A DNA stretch of 15,061 nucleotides, from assembly GCA_910584435.1 (NCBI GenBank), contig CAJUAP010000034.1:1-15061 (forward strand). The letters run 5' to 3'. The notes beneath the pieces were generated by a model that saw only the letters and a list, made by a program, of their open reading frames with translations, was not told where the DNA came from and did not search any database. Shown here piece by piece: positions 1 to 7,242 of the stretch. The stretch is from an uncultured Acetatifactor sp. (GTDB lineage: Bacteria; Bacillota; Clostridia; Lachnospirales; Lachnospiraceae). Numbering within the stretch: position 1 is the stretch's first letter; each line of letters starts with the position of its first letter. Both the position numbers and the translations under genes were made by a program.

Positions 1-52
1 CGGACAAACGGTTTTCAAGACCGCCTCGTTATGACCACTTCGATATCTCTCC
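1..52 (-). tRNA. tRNA-Ser (anticodon UGA), 5' part only
   Basis: Read on the minus strand, the segment starts GGAGAGATATCG, continues through a D-arm and then an anticodon stem-loop. The loop CTTGAAA is closed by a GCGGT/ACCGT stem. The anticodon TGA is at 17-15, so the tRNA decodes UCA-type serine codons. The window edge removes the long variable arm, the T-arm and the acceptor 3' strand. The 5' end at 52 is inferred from the acceptor-strand start. The identification rests on resemblance to Firmicute tRNA-Ser(UGA) and the anticodon loop; the missing 3' half cannot be checked here. Confidence 0.93.
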
Positions 53-82
53 AAGTGTGCTGTTGTCTCAACGGCAAGGACT

Positions 83-111
83 ATTCTACCAAATGAATTC
101 AAAACTGTCAA
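83..111 (-). promoter_or_regulatory. Promoter of the tRNA-Ser gene
   Basis: On the minus strand a perfect -35 hexamer TTGACA (111-106) is followed by exactly 17 bp and the -10 hexamer TAGAAT (88-83). The predicted start is then roughly 25 bp before the tRNA 5' end at 52. This is the best sigma-A-type promoter in the window and fits a stable-RNA gene. Confidence 0.85.
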
Positions 112-115
112 CACC

Positions 116-151
116 TTTTTTCAATTTTTTTCATTTTTTTCTAACTTTTTT
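116..151 (-). promoter_or_regulatory. Phased A-tracts upstream of the tRNA promoter (UP-element-like)
   Basis: Four runs of 6-7 T on the plus strand (116-121, 125-131, 134-140, 146-151) are A-runs on the minus strand, upstream of the -35 box at 106-111. Their centres are about 9 to 11.5 bp apart, close to one helical turn, so intrinsic bending is expected. Such AT-rich upstream elements stimulate stable-RNA promoters by contacting the RNA polymerase alpha C-terminal domain; that role is inferred here. Confidence 0.6.
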
Positions 152-158
152 CAAAACA

Positions 159-190
159 TAAAAAACGCCTGTTTAATTCAGGCGCTTTTT
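159..190 (-). terminator. Rho-independent terminator of the sugar importer operon (possibly bidirectional)
   Basis: A perfect 6-bp stem CGCCTG (166-171) / CAGGCG (179-184) encloses a 7-nt loop. On the minus strand the stem is followed by a run of T (165-161), more T-rich sequence and preceded by an A-run. It lies about 70 bp after the stop codon of the LplC-type permease. T-runs flank both sides, so it could also stop transcription from the left. Confidence 0.85.
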
Positions 191-258
191 ATGTTATATA
201 TCTGCCATAGTCTCCATTTATTTCCATTTTCATTTTACTCCGGGTGTACTAACACAGA

Positions 259-1179
259 TCAGCCCTTAACAGCACCCACCATAACACCCTTGGTAAAATA
301 CTTCTGTAAGAAGGGATACAACGCCAGGATAGGAACCGTTGATACAATAATGGTTGCGTACTTAATTGTCTCCGCAATTGCTGCCGCGTCCTCAGCACCG
401 CCCGTATCCGACATATCTGTTAGAATCAGGATACGCCGCAGCACAATCTGCAAAGGCTGCAGTGACTTTCCTTTTGCATCATTATCCAGATAAATAAACG
501 CATTAAACCAGGAATTCCAGTGAGCAACACCATAATACAGCACCAATACCGCAATGGTTGCCTTCACTAAAGGCACCAGTATCTTCCAGAGTATCGTCAT
601 GTGTCCCGCACCATCCAGCATAGCGGATTCCGTAAGCGAATCATCAATACCGGACATGGCCGTTCTCATGATAATCAAATTATATGTACTTAGTGCACCG
701 GGCAGAAGCAGCGCCCAACGCGTGTTATACAAATGCAGATCCTGAATATTCAGGAATCCGGGAATCATACCGCCGGAAAAGTACATAGTAAACATAATCA
801 TAATAGTAAAAAATGTCTTGCCCGGCAGATTCTTTCTTGAAAGGAAATAAGCTGCCAGAAGTGTCATAAAAATATTGATTGCAGTGCCTATCACTACATA
901 AATAATCGTATTTCCATATCCGACCCAGATAGCCTTGGTATTAAATACATATTGATAAGCTTCCGTACTCCAGCCCACCGGCCACAGAATTGCTTCCGGA
1001 TGTGAAATCAATAAATTGGATTCACTGAAAGAAGCTGCAATTACATACCAAAAAGGGTAGACACATGCTATGGTAAATAATGTCAGAATAATTACATTAC
1101 ACACGCCAAATATACGCTCACCGCGGCTTAACTTCACCTTGGGGCTGGAGTCCATCATATCTTTATCTTTTTTTGCCAT
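259..1179 (-). CDS. Carbohydrate ABC transporter permease, LplC/YtcP type (MalG-like)
   Basis: The 306-residue protein is one of two integral membrane subunits of a type I ABC importer for a sugar or oligosaccharide. A short Lys/Asp-rich N-terminus precedes six predicted hydrophobic segments (the first about residues 26-50). The cytoplasmic EAA loop that docks the ATPase is visible at about 183-205 (ESAMLDGAGHMTILWKILVP). The C-terminus, KYFTKGVMVGAVKG, is typical of the LplC/YtcP subfamily. The start is supported by AAGGAGGGG just upstream. The gene begins 12 bp after the stop of the LplB-type permease, so the two are surely co-transcribed. The substrate cannot be read from the sequence; relatives take up plant or host glycan fragments. 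No ATPase gene is in the window. Confidence 0.93.
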   Translation of the reverse strand: MAKKDKDMMDSSPKVKLSRGERIFGVCNVIILTLFTIACVYPFWYVIAASFSESNLLISHPEAILWPVGWSTEAYQYVFNTKAIWVGYGNTIIYVVIGTAINIFMTLLAAYFLSRKNLPGKTFFTIMIMFTMYFSGGMIPGFLNIQDLHLYNTRWALLLPGALSTYNLIIMRTAMSGIDDSLTESAMLDGAGHMTILWKILVPLVKATIAVLVLYYGVAHWNSWFNAFIYLDNDAKGKSLQPLQIVLRRILILTDMSDTGGAEDAAAIAETIKYATIIVSTVPILALYPFLQKYFTKGVMVGAVKG

Positions 1180-1191
1180 CTTTTCCCCTCC

Positions 1192-2157
1192 TTACCACAA
1201 GCTTGTTTCCGTGGTCTTCTTACTAATCCTATTGGCAATAATTACCAGGATAAAGTTGACCACCGAGTTAAATAGTCCCACCGCCGTCGAGAAGGAATAT
1301 TGTCTGTCTAACAGACCTCTTCGATATACATACGTTGAAATAATGTCGGCCACATCATAAATAGCGCCGTCATAGAGCAGGATTGTCTTCTCATATCCCA
1401 CACCCATAATCTGGCCCACACGCATTATCAGCATAATGATAATTGTAGGCAGAATACAGGGAATCGTAACATGCAGAGTCTGTTTCCAGCGGTTGGCTCC
1501 ATCCACCTTCGCCGCATCATACAATTCGGAATCAATGCCTGTCAGTGCCGCCAGATAGACTATGGAACCCCAGCCTGCTCCCTGCCAGATATTAGACAGA
1601 ACATATATGGGAATCCAGTATTGACTCTTCGTCAGCATACTGCCTCCCTCATACCCAAACATAGTCATAAAATTCGTAATAAAACCGTTGGCACCCACGA
1701 ACTGACGAATCATTGCACACAATACCACCATGGACACAAAATGCGGCATATATGTAATACTCTGTACAATCTTGGAAAATTTCTTGCTGCGCAATTCATT
1801 GATCAAAAGCGCCAGTATAATGGGAATCGGGAAACCAAAGATCAAAGTTGCAAAACTCAGCCTCAGCGTATTAAGAAGCAGACGTCCGAAATAATCGCCT
1901 GTAAAGAAATCTATAAAATGCCGAAACCCAACCCAGTCACTTCCGGCCACCCCCCGCCTGGGATTAAAGTCCTGGAAAGCAATGATAATACCATACATGG
2001 GTTTGTAATGGAACAAGATGTAATAAATAATGACAGGAAGAAGCATCAGATAAACAGCCTTGTTTTTCCAGATAATCTTCCCCGTCCTCTGCATTCTGAC
2101 AGAAAAAGGTTCCTTGCCTTTCGTCAGCGCCGGTGCAGATGCCTCGCCTTTCTTCAT
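1192..2157 (-). CDS. Carbohydrate ABC transporter permease, LplB type (MalF/UgpA-like)
   Basis: The 321-residue protein is the partner permease of the LplC-type subunit. A basic N-terminal tail is followed by a first membrane segment at about 34-50, the subfamily segment HYKPMYGIIIAFQDFNP (50-66) and further hydrophobic helices. The EAA loop is at about 212-233 (LYDAAKVDGANRWKQTLHV). I chose the ATG at 2157: GGAGGG lies 7 nt upstream, whereas the in-frame TTG two codons earlier (2163) would sit almost on that site. The gene is second in the operon, 247 bp downstream of the binding-protein gene, across a stem-loop-rich spacer that probably lowers its expression relative to the binding protein. 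Confidence 0.93.
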   Translation of the reverse strand: MKKGEASAPALTKGKEPFSVRMQRTGKIIWKNKAVYLMLLPVIIYYILFHYKPMYGIIIAFQDFNPRRGVAGSDWVGFRHFIDFFTGDYFGRLLLNTLRLSFATLIFGFPIPIILALLINELRSKKFSKIVQSITYMPHFVSMVVLCAMIRQFVGANGFITNFMTMFGYEGGSMLTKSQYWIPIYVLSNIWQGAGWGSIVYLAALTGIDSELYDAAKVDGANRWKQTLHVTIPCILPTIIIMLIMRVGQIMGVGYEKTILLYDGAIYDVADIISTYVYRRGLLDRQYSFSTAVGLFNSVVNFILVIIANRISKKTTETSLW

Positions 2158-2404
2158 ACGCAATCCCTCCTAATGACACCAGTAGCCGAAAAGGCTGCCG
2201 CTGCCTATGCAGCCGACAGCCTTTTCGGATTTCCTATATCTCAGTCACACTTCCCGTCATGCCGACACAGTCGGCACAAACAATCAATGAGAAGAATGCC
2301 CGCATTTGGCATTCTTCAGTGTGAGTAGGCGCTGTTCTTGCGCCGTAGAAAATCTTCGCGAAGCGGCCTCTGCCGCAAGCGATTAGATTTTCTTCTCACA
2401 CTTA
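2158..2404 (-). repeat. Stem-loop-rich spacer carrying copy 1 of a two-module intergenic repeat
   Basis: This 247-bp gap between the binding-protein and permease genes holds at least five inverted repeats. They are 2186-2228 (12-bp arms), 2260-2276 (7-bp arms TGCCGAC/GTCGGCA), 2291-2317 (10-bp arms GAAGAATGCC/GGCATTCTTC), 2328-2344 (GGCGC/GCGCC) and 2363-2376 (GCGGC/GCCGC). An 8-bp pair (2318-2325/2395-2402) encloses a 9-bp pair (2347-2355/2385-2393), which encloses the last stem. Two modules recur near the other ABC operon: module B (2245-2290) matches 12736-12781 in 43 of 46 bases, and module A (2353-2403) matches 12693-12743 in 50 of 51. Module A ends one base from the binding protein's stop codon. 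It resembles REP/BIME-type elements in position and structure; the family is unknown to me. Confidence 0.8.
2186..2228 (-). terminator. Terminator-like attenuator inside the importer operon
   Basis: Perfect 12-bp arms CCGAAAAGGCTG (2186-2197) and CAGCCTTTTCGG (2217-2228) enclose a second 5-bp stem GCTGC/GCAGC with a 4-nt loop. On the minus strand this reads A-run, GC-rich stem, then CAGCC followed by only four T, the layout of a weak, possibly bidirectional rho-independent terminator. Lying after the binding-protein gene and before both permease genes, it would allow partial read-through or protect the 3' end of the binding-protein mRNA. Confidence 0.6.
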
Positions 2405-4252
2405 CTATCTTGCATTATAACGATCCAATGCCGCCTGCTGAATTTCAACCATACGAGCCACATCTTCTTTTACCTTGTCAAGATATGTCTGCCATTCAGC
2501 ATCAATGTCAACATCAGCATACCCTGCCAGAACCCTGCCGCGGAACTCCTCAGATGCCGTTGTTACATCACCGTTCAGTGATGAATACTCTCTCGCCTCA
2601 TCGGGAGTCATGGTAACAGGAGGCATAATCGTACCGCTTACATCATTTTCAGCCCAGAGGGAAACTGCTGCCTTCTGCTGATCCGTTGCATAGTAACCCA
2701 GAATATATCCAGGATCCTGAATAAATGCACCTGACATATTTGCACGTCCATGATGTGCCATTTCTACTGCAATGTTATCAGCATTCATGATTGTATCAGA
2801 ATACTTACATGCGGTACCATAAGGGGTCTCTTCAAAGCCGTTATAAGCAACGCCTTCCTGACCGAAGTTAATCTCATTATGTCCCTGCTGGCTATAGCAG
2901 AAATTCAGGAAAGCTGCAGCAACTTCAGGATACTTGCAGTCTGCGGAAATTGCGGCATGTGCCTTGGAACCCGTTGCATAATCTGTGGAACCGCCGCTGT
3001 ACTGCACCTTCTGTCCTGCCGTTTCTACCGGGAACTGTGTGCCTACCAGCTCAAACTTCTCACCGTAAGTAGCCGGCTCTGCCCATGCTGCGGTATTCCA
3101 GGAACCCATTCTGGAGCCAAGTGCGCCATAGCTGATTGCAGAATCGCCGTTCATGATATCCGCCTTGGTATTGGCAGGTGTCCAGTCACCATAGCTGGGA
3201 TTTACCAGATCAGCCTTCATCCATTCCACTACCTGCGCCAGCATGTTCTTATAGCCTTCTTCTGCTTTGCCGAAATGAACCTTGCCGTCTTCTGCAGAAA
3301 CATACATTGCGGAACGCATACCAAATGTACCGGACAAGAGGTTCTCCATATAGCTTACGCTTTCAAAAGACAAAGGATGCTTCACACCATTCTCCTTCAT
3401 CTTGGTCATAGCTGCAGTCCAATCATCTACAGTCACCAGATCCGTTGTCTTGTAACCTGCTGCCTCAAGCAGATCGCCACGCACAATCGGTCCGGATGTC
3501 GTTCCCAGAAGCCTGCTTCCACGGGTGAAAGGGAAAGTATAATAATGTCCGTCATCTGTCTTCACTGCGGTATCCAGGCAGGGATTATCCTGCAGATACT
3601 GCCACATATCAGCTGCCGGACCATCCGGAGTAATATAGTCATCCAGCCAGATCAACAATCCGTCCGCTTCTGCCTGAGAAGGTCCTCCTGCATATCCGGA
3701 TGTCCACTCCCACTCGATAATGTCAGGAAGGGTCTGATTGGTAGACATCAGGTTGAACTGCTGCGTAACTTCATCACTCTTATTGGTTGCGGGTCCCACG
3801 AATTCAATGGTGATGCCTGTCAGTTCCTGCCAGCGCTTTGCCCACTCCGTCATCTGCACGGAATCCGGTGTATCCTTATGATTCATAATGTTGCTGGGAA
3901 CGCTCATCCAATAAGTAAGAGTGATTCCCTCGCCGTCTGCATATGGATACTGTACATAATTGCTTCTGGGAGTTGTCAGCGCACCGGGCTTGCCCTGCTC
4001 GCTTTCACTCAATGCGGGAAGAAGAGCTGCACCTGCATTATTATCGTCAGATGCCCCCCCCGTTCCGGAATTATCGCTGCTGCCGCTATTGGTATTACTG
4101 CTTTCATTGCTGCTCTGGCTGCTGCTGTTCTCAGCACTGCTGTTGTTAGAGCTGCTGCCATTGCTTCCGTCGTTATTGCCGCAACCGGTCAACAGCATAG
4201 CTGCTGCCAAAGTCGCAGAAGTCACGACAGACAAAACCTTTCTCTTTTTCAT
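2405..4252 (-). CDS. Lipoprotein sugar-binding subunit of ABC importer (LplA-like, extracellular solute-binding family 1)
   Basis: The 615-residue protein captures the substrate outside the cell for the two downstream permeases. A type II signal peptide is clear: basic MKKRK, a hydrophobic core and the lipobox LTGC with acylated Cys24. A low-complexity Ser/Asn/Gly linker follows at about 25-75 and tethers the binding domain. The mature domain begins around TYWMSVPSN; the N-lobe segment with EWAKRWQELTGITIEF and the motif LPDIIEWEW are typical of the large LplA-like proteins. The length exceeds MalE-type proteins (about 400) but is normal for this subfamily. AGGAGG at 4264-4259, 6 nt before the ATG, fixes the start. 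It is first in the operon, with its own promoter. Substrate is not determinable here. Confidence 0.93.
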   Translation of the reverse strand: MKKRKVLSVVTSATLAAAMLLTGCGNNDGSNGSSSNNSSAENSSSQSSNESSNTNSGSSDNSGTGGASDDNNAGAALLPALSESEQGKPGALTTPRSNYVQYPYADGEGITLTYWMSVPSNIMNHKDTPDSVQMTEWAKRWQELTGITIEFVGPATNKSDEVTQQFNLMSTNQTLPDIIEWEWTSGYAGGPSQAEADGLLIWLDDYITPDGPAADMWQYLQDNPCLDTAVKTDDGHYYTFPFTRGSRLLGTTSGPIVRGDLLEAAGYKTTDLVTVDDWTAAMTKMKENGVKHPLSFESVSYMENLLSGTFGMRSAMYVSAEDGKVHFGKAEEGYKNMLAQVVEWMKADLVNPSYGDWTPANTKADIMNGDSAISYGALGSRMGSWNTAAWAEPATYGEKFELVGTQFPVETAGQKVQYSGGSTDYATGSKAHAAISADCKYPEVAAAFLNFCYSQQGHNEINFGQEGVAYNGFEETPYGTACKYSDTIMNADNIAVEMAHHGRANMSGAFIQDPGYILGYYATDQQKAAVSLWAENDVSGTIMPPVTMTPDEAREYSSLNGDVTTASEEFRGRVLAGYADVDIDAEWQTYLDKVKEDVARMVEIQQAALDRYNAR

Positions 4253-4411
4253 TTTTTTCCTCCTGTTTTGATTATATATTTTCAGCCCACAACACTCTCC
4301 TTCTCTATGAAGATGTGTGTCTGTTAAGCTGCCTTCTCAGGCAATTCCATTTATGTAGCAGCGCTTCCAGGCATCTTACCTTATCAGCGCCAGAATGATT
4401 ACTTGCTTTTA
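4253..4411 (-). other. 5' leader of the importer operon
   Basis: About 160 bp separate the predicted -10 box from the binding-protein start. I see only small inverted repeats: TGCCT/AGGCA around a TCTC loop (4330-4343) and GCGCT/AGCGC (4361-4365/4386-4390). No coding sequence, recognisable riboswitch or clear terminator is visible. A long leader is compatible with regulation by a cis element or an RNA-binding factor, but nothing in the sequence proves it. Confidence 0.4.
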
Positions 4412-4439
4412 ATTATACAACGTATGCCGAAAAATGCAA
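4412..4439 (-). promoter_or_regulatory. Candidate promoter of the sugar importer operon
   Basis: On the minus strand a perfect -10 hexamer TATAAT (4417-4412) lies 16 bp after TTGCAT (4439-4434), a poor -35 match (3 of 6). The upstream stretch to 4560 is AT-rich. A strong -10 with a weak -35 fits an activator-dependent sugar operon, but no regulator gene is present in the window. Confidence 0.5.
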
Positions 4440-4564
4440 TACTTTTTTGTCATTTTCTCCAACGTACTATTCGATCCCCTGTTTTTCCAATGTCACTATC
4501 ACCAAAAAACTACTTTTTTCGAATATTTTCTTGTTATTATTACTATTTTTTAAGTGCCCCATTC

Positions 4565-4654
4565 ATTTCCTGACAGAAATCTCATAATTCAATGTCAGGA
4601 AATAAAACCCGGCATAATCATTTAAATCAATCCAAGGGAAATCAAAGAACCGGG
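4565..4654 (-). terminator. Inverted repeats after ispD: weak terminator or operator candidates
   Basis: Two dyads lie between the ispD stop and the importer promoter. ATTTCCTGACA (4565-4575) and TGTCAGGAAAT (4593-4603) are perfect 11-bp arms with a 17-bp spacer. CCCGG (4608-4612) and CCGGG (4650-4654) form a 5-bp stem over a 37-nt loop, followed on the minus strand by TTTTATTT. Neither is a textbook rho-independent terminator: the first lacks a T-run and the second has a weak stem. One of them probably marks the end of the tsaD-ispD transcript; the 11-bp dyad could instead be an operator. Confidence 0.35.
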
Positions 4655-4658
4655 ATCT

Positions 4659-5381
4659 TCATAGCAGATTTTCAGCCATCCTCATATCTTCCGGCGTTGT
4701 TATTTTGATATTTTGATAAGAAGATTTTACGAGCTTCACAGGAATCTCCAGCATGGTTTCCACCACCATAGCATCATCAGTAATTCCCTGCCGCAAAGCA
4801 TTGGTTTGTTCAAAGAGCTTTTGATATGCATGAATAATAAGCTGTGTATCAAAAACCTGCGGTGTCTGCACAGCCCACACAAGACTGCGGGCAGGCGTCT
4901 GCACAGCAAAACCGCCCTCATCCGCAATTTTGATAGTATCTTTCACCGGAACCGCCGCCGCACAGGCATGATATCTGCATACTGCCTCATAAGTCTCCTC
5001 CAGAATTTTCTCCGTAAGAAAGGGCCTTGCTCCGTCATGGACAAACACATACCCATCCTCATTCGGTACAGTCATCCCACCCTCCGCCATCAGGCAAAGC
5101 GCCCGATACACCGACTCATAGCGTTCGTTTCCACCGGCAATCATCCTGTCCACCTTGTGAAAACCATATTTTTCCACAATTTCACTGCGCACAAAGGCAA
5201 TATCATCTGCCCCTGTAACCAAAATACAGTCATCAATAACAGCAGACTCTTCCACTGCCTGAAGAGAATACCACAGAACCGGCTTGCCGCCCAATAACAG
5301 AAATTGCTTGGCAACACTGCTGTTCATCCTTTTTCCGCTGCCTGCTGCCAAAACAACAGCTGTGCATCTCTTCTTAGCCAT
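4659..5381 (-). CDS. ispD: 2-C-methyl-D-erythritol 4-phosphate cytidylyltransferase
   Basis: The 240-residue enzyme transfers CMP from CTP to 2-C-methyl-D-erythritol 4-phosphate, the third step of the non-mevalonate isoprenoid pathway. The nucleotide-binding loop AVVLAAGSGKRM is at 8-19, followed by KQFL (Lys25); VHDGARPF, PVKDTIK, ITDDAMVVE and the C-terminal NIKITTPEDM are all family motifs. The residue before the catalytic Lys is Ala where the family usually has Pro (PKQ). The ATG at 5381 follows AGAAGGAAA and gives the usual family length. An in-frame ATG at 5471 would add 30 residues unlike the family and is rejected. It follows tsaD by 93 bp and is probably the last gene of the cluster. 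Confidence 0.95.
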   Translation of the reverse strand: MAKKRCTAVVLAAGSGKRMNSSVAKQFLLLGGKPVLWYSLQAVEESAVIDDCILVTGADDIAFVRSEIVEKYGFHKVDRMIAGGNERYESVYRALCLMAEGGMTVPNEDGYVFVHDGARPFLTEKILEETYEAVCRYHACAAAVPVKDTIKIADEGGFAVQTPARSLVWAVQTPQVFDTQLIIHAYQKLFEQTNALRQGITDDAMVVETMLEIPVKLVKSSYQNIKITTPEDMRMAENLL

Positions 5382-5474
5382 ATAGTATTTCCTTCTCCAT
5401 TCTGTCAGTAAATAATGCCATACTCTCACGCATCCTGCACTGCCGCCATGAACGAAAGTCCGAACCGGCAAATC

Positions 5475-6560
5475 TCACAATTCCAGATTCGGCACCGCAT
5501 TCAAATCATAACCATGCCTCACACCTTTTTGATATTCATAGAAACCTGCAGCTCCTATCATGGCAGCATTGTCCGTACACATCCGCGGTGAGGGATGAAA
5601 AAACTGAATCTTCCTCTTTGCGCATTCCTCATCAAATGCCCTCCGCAGAGAAGAATTAGAAGCCACCCCTCCTGCAATGGCAAATTTGTCATATCCAAAT
5701 GCTTTCACAGCATGGAGAGAATGCTCCACCAGCACATCCACCACTGCCTTCTGAAAAGACGCCGCCACATCCGCCTGGCAGATTGCAGTTCCCTTCATCT
5801 GACAGGAATTCAGATAATTCAATACGGCGGACTTTAATCCACTGAAACTAAAATCATATGCATTCTCAGCCACCTTTGCCCTTGGAAAAGAAATTGCTTC
5901 CGGATCACCTTCCCTGGAAACCCTGTCAATCTTAGGGCCTCCCGGATAACCAAGCCCTATGGCTCTGGCAACTTTATCAAATGCCTCCCCGGCCGCATCA
6001 TCTCTGGTTCTGCCGATAATCTCATATACACCATAGTCTTTTACTACCACCAGATGAGAATGCCCGCCGGAAACGACCAGACAGACAAACGGAGGTTCCA
6101 ACTCTTTATGTTCAATATAATTAGCGCTGATATGCCCACTGATATGATGCACACCTACCAGCGGAATTCCCGTGGCAAAACTGACTGCTTTCGCCGCAGA
6201 CACGCCTACCAGAAGTGCTCCTACCAGCCCCGGGCCGTAAGTGACAGCAATGGCTGTAATTTCCGCTAATGTAACATGCGCCTGGCGCAGTGCTTCTTCT
6301 ATGACCTGATTGATTTTCTCAATATGCTTCCTGGACGCAATCTCCGGCACCACCCCGCCATAACAGGTGTGCAGTGCAATCTGGGTATAAATAATGTCGG
6401 ACAATACCTCCCTGCCGTTTTTCACTACCGAAGCAGCCGTCTCGTCACAAGAGGTCTCAATCGCCAATATCAATACATCCTGCTTTGTAAGATTTACTTC
6501 CATAGAAGAATTCTTCTCCTTATCCTGCTGTTCCACAAGACCTGCCTTCCTCTCATTCAT
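5475..6560 (-). CDS. tsaD: tRNA N6-adenosine threonylcarbamoyltransferase TsaD
   Basis: With TsaB and TsaE this enzyme moves the threonylcarbamoyl group from threonylcarbamoyl-AMP onto A37 of ANN-decoding tRNAs (t6A). The ASKHA fold begins at ILAIETSCDET (31-41). The metal-binding motif HHISGH is at 138-143, with SGGHSHL (164-170), the segment DDAAGEAFDKVARAIGLGYPGG and a C-terminal Asp330 in CTDNAAMIGAAG. The stop of the upstream membrane-protein gene is one base before the ATG at 6560, suggesting translational coupling. A second in-frame ATG at 6503 has GGAG 12 nt upstream and gives 342 residues, closer to the usual length of about 340, so the true start is uncertain. Confidence 0.96.
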   Translation of the reverse strand: MNERKAGLVEQQDKEKNSSMEVNLTKQDVLILAIETSCDETAASVVKNGREVLSDIIYTQIALHTCYGGVVPEIASRKHIEKINQVIEEALRQAHVTLAEITAIAVTYGPGLVGALLVGVSAAKAVSFATGIPLVGVHHISGHISANYIEHKELEPPFVCLVVSGGHSHLVVVKDYGVYEIIGRTRDDAAGEAFDKVARAIGLGYPGGPKIDRVSREGDPEAISFPRAKVAENAYDFSFSGLKSAVLNYLNSCQMKGTAICQADVAASFQKAVVDVLVEHSLHAVKAFGYDKFAIAGGVASNSSLRRAFDEECAKRKIQFFHPSPRMCTDNAAMIGAAGFYEYQKGVRHGYDLNAVPNLEL

Positions 6561-6561
6561 G

Positions 6562-7203
6562 TCACTCGGCTCCGCTCTGCCCGCCTTCCTGCGACTCCAT
6601 ACCCATATTCACATTCTGCGCCCGATCCCAGCCATAAATCTTCCATTGCCTGTTCTCGTCACGACGCAGCAAATATATTACATCCTGAGAAACCGTGCGC
6701 CCCTTCTCCGTAATATAATACGCACATTTCAGTCTGGCAAATTCATATCCGTCCTGTTTAAAAGTATCCACATTATTGCTTGCAGGAATAGAAATCCTGT
6801 ATATCCTGCTGCCGGCTTCCCTGAACGCCCCCACTTCCTCCTTTAGCCTCATGAGGTAAGCGGTAACCTCATTGTTGTCCAAAAGCTCCTTGTCATACAG
6901 CAGTCTTGTCTGAATCCCCAGCTGCTCTATTTCTTCATCCGTACAGTCCTCATTGTAAAGGCAGCGCTGCAGCTCCGAAAAATAAGTTAATACCTGCTTT
7001 ACCGTAGGCGGATAATCCTTTTCCAAATCGCGGCTCAAGGTCAGCTGAACCTTAGAAAGCGCCGCATCCGCCATGGCATTTCGCTGCTTCGTTGACAGAT
7101 AGGCATACAGACATACAATGCCCACAATCACTACTATGAATACAATCACAATGATCGTAGTCTTCTTAGTTACTGTGTTATTCTTCGCGTCAGTTTTCTT
7201 CAT
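6562..7203 (-). CDS. Single-pass membrane protein of unknown function
   Basis: I do not recognise a characterised family in this 213-residue protein; it may be one of the Lachnospiraceae domain-of-unknown-function groups. The N-terminus is basic and polar, followed by one strong membrane segment at about 17-37 (TIIVIVFIVVIVGIVCLYAY). The remainder is a soluble, mixed-charge domain, probably extracytoplasmic. It contains LTYFSELQRCLYNEDCTDEE (two Cys, perhaps a disulfide) and a beta-rich C-terminal part with YYITEKGRTVSQDVIYLLRR and WKIYGWDRAQN, reminiscent of NTF2-like or lipoprotein-type domains. AAGGGGG precedes the ATG. It sits 39 bp after rnz and 1 bp before tsaD, so it is co-expressed with tRNA-maturation genes; that does not prove a shared function. 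Confidence 0.85.
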   Translation of the reverse strand: MKKTDAKNNTVTKKTTIIVIVFIVVIVGIVCLYAYLSTKQRNAMADAALSKVQLTLSRDLEKDYPPTVKQVLTYFSELQRCLYNEDCTDEEIEQLGIQTRLLYDKELLDNNEVTAYLMRLKEEVGAFREAGSRIYRISIPASNNVDTFKQDGYEFARLKCAYYITEKGRTVSQDVIYLLRRDENRQWKIYGWDRAQNVNMGMESQEGGQSGAE

Positions 7204-7242
7204 ATTGCCCCCTTCTGTGTCCGCCTCACACAGACATCCCCT

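Noticed and set aside
1471..2328. A 285-codon open frame on the plus strand
   Set aside because: It is antisense to the LplB-type permease and the stem-loop spacer, with composition typical of a reverse-frame shadow and no recognisable domain.
2750..4327. A 525-codon open frame on the plus strand
   Set aside because: It lies opposite the well-supported binding-protein gene, is Cys/Ile/His-rich without family motifs and has no ribosome-binding site. It is a shadow of the real frame.
4253..4411. A riboswitch in the importer leader
   Set aside because: Only two short 5-bp stems are present, with no conserved riboswitch core that I can recognise and no terminator-antiterminator pair.
5382..5471. 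A 30-residue N-terminal extension of IspD
   Set aside because: It is unlike the family, whereas the ATG at 5381 has a ribosome-binding site and gives the standard length.
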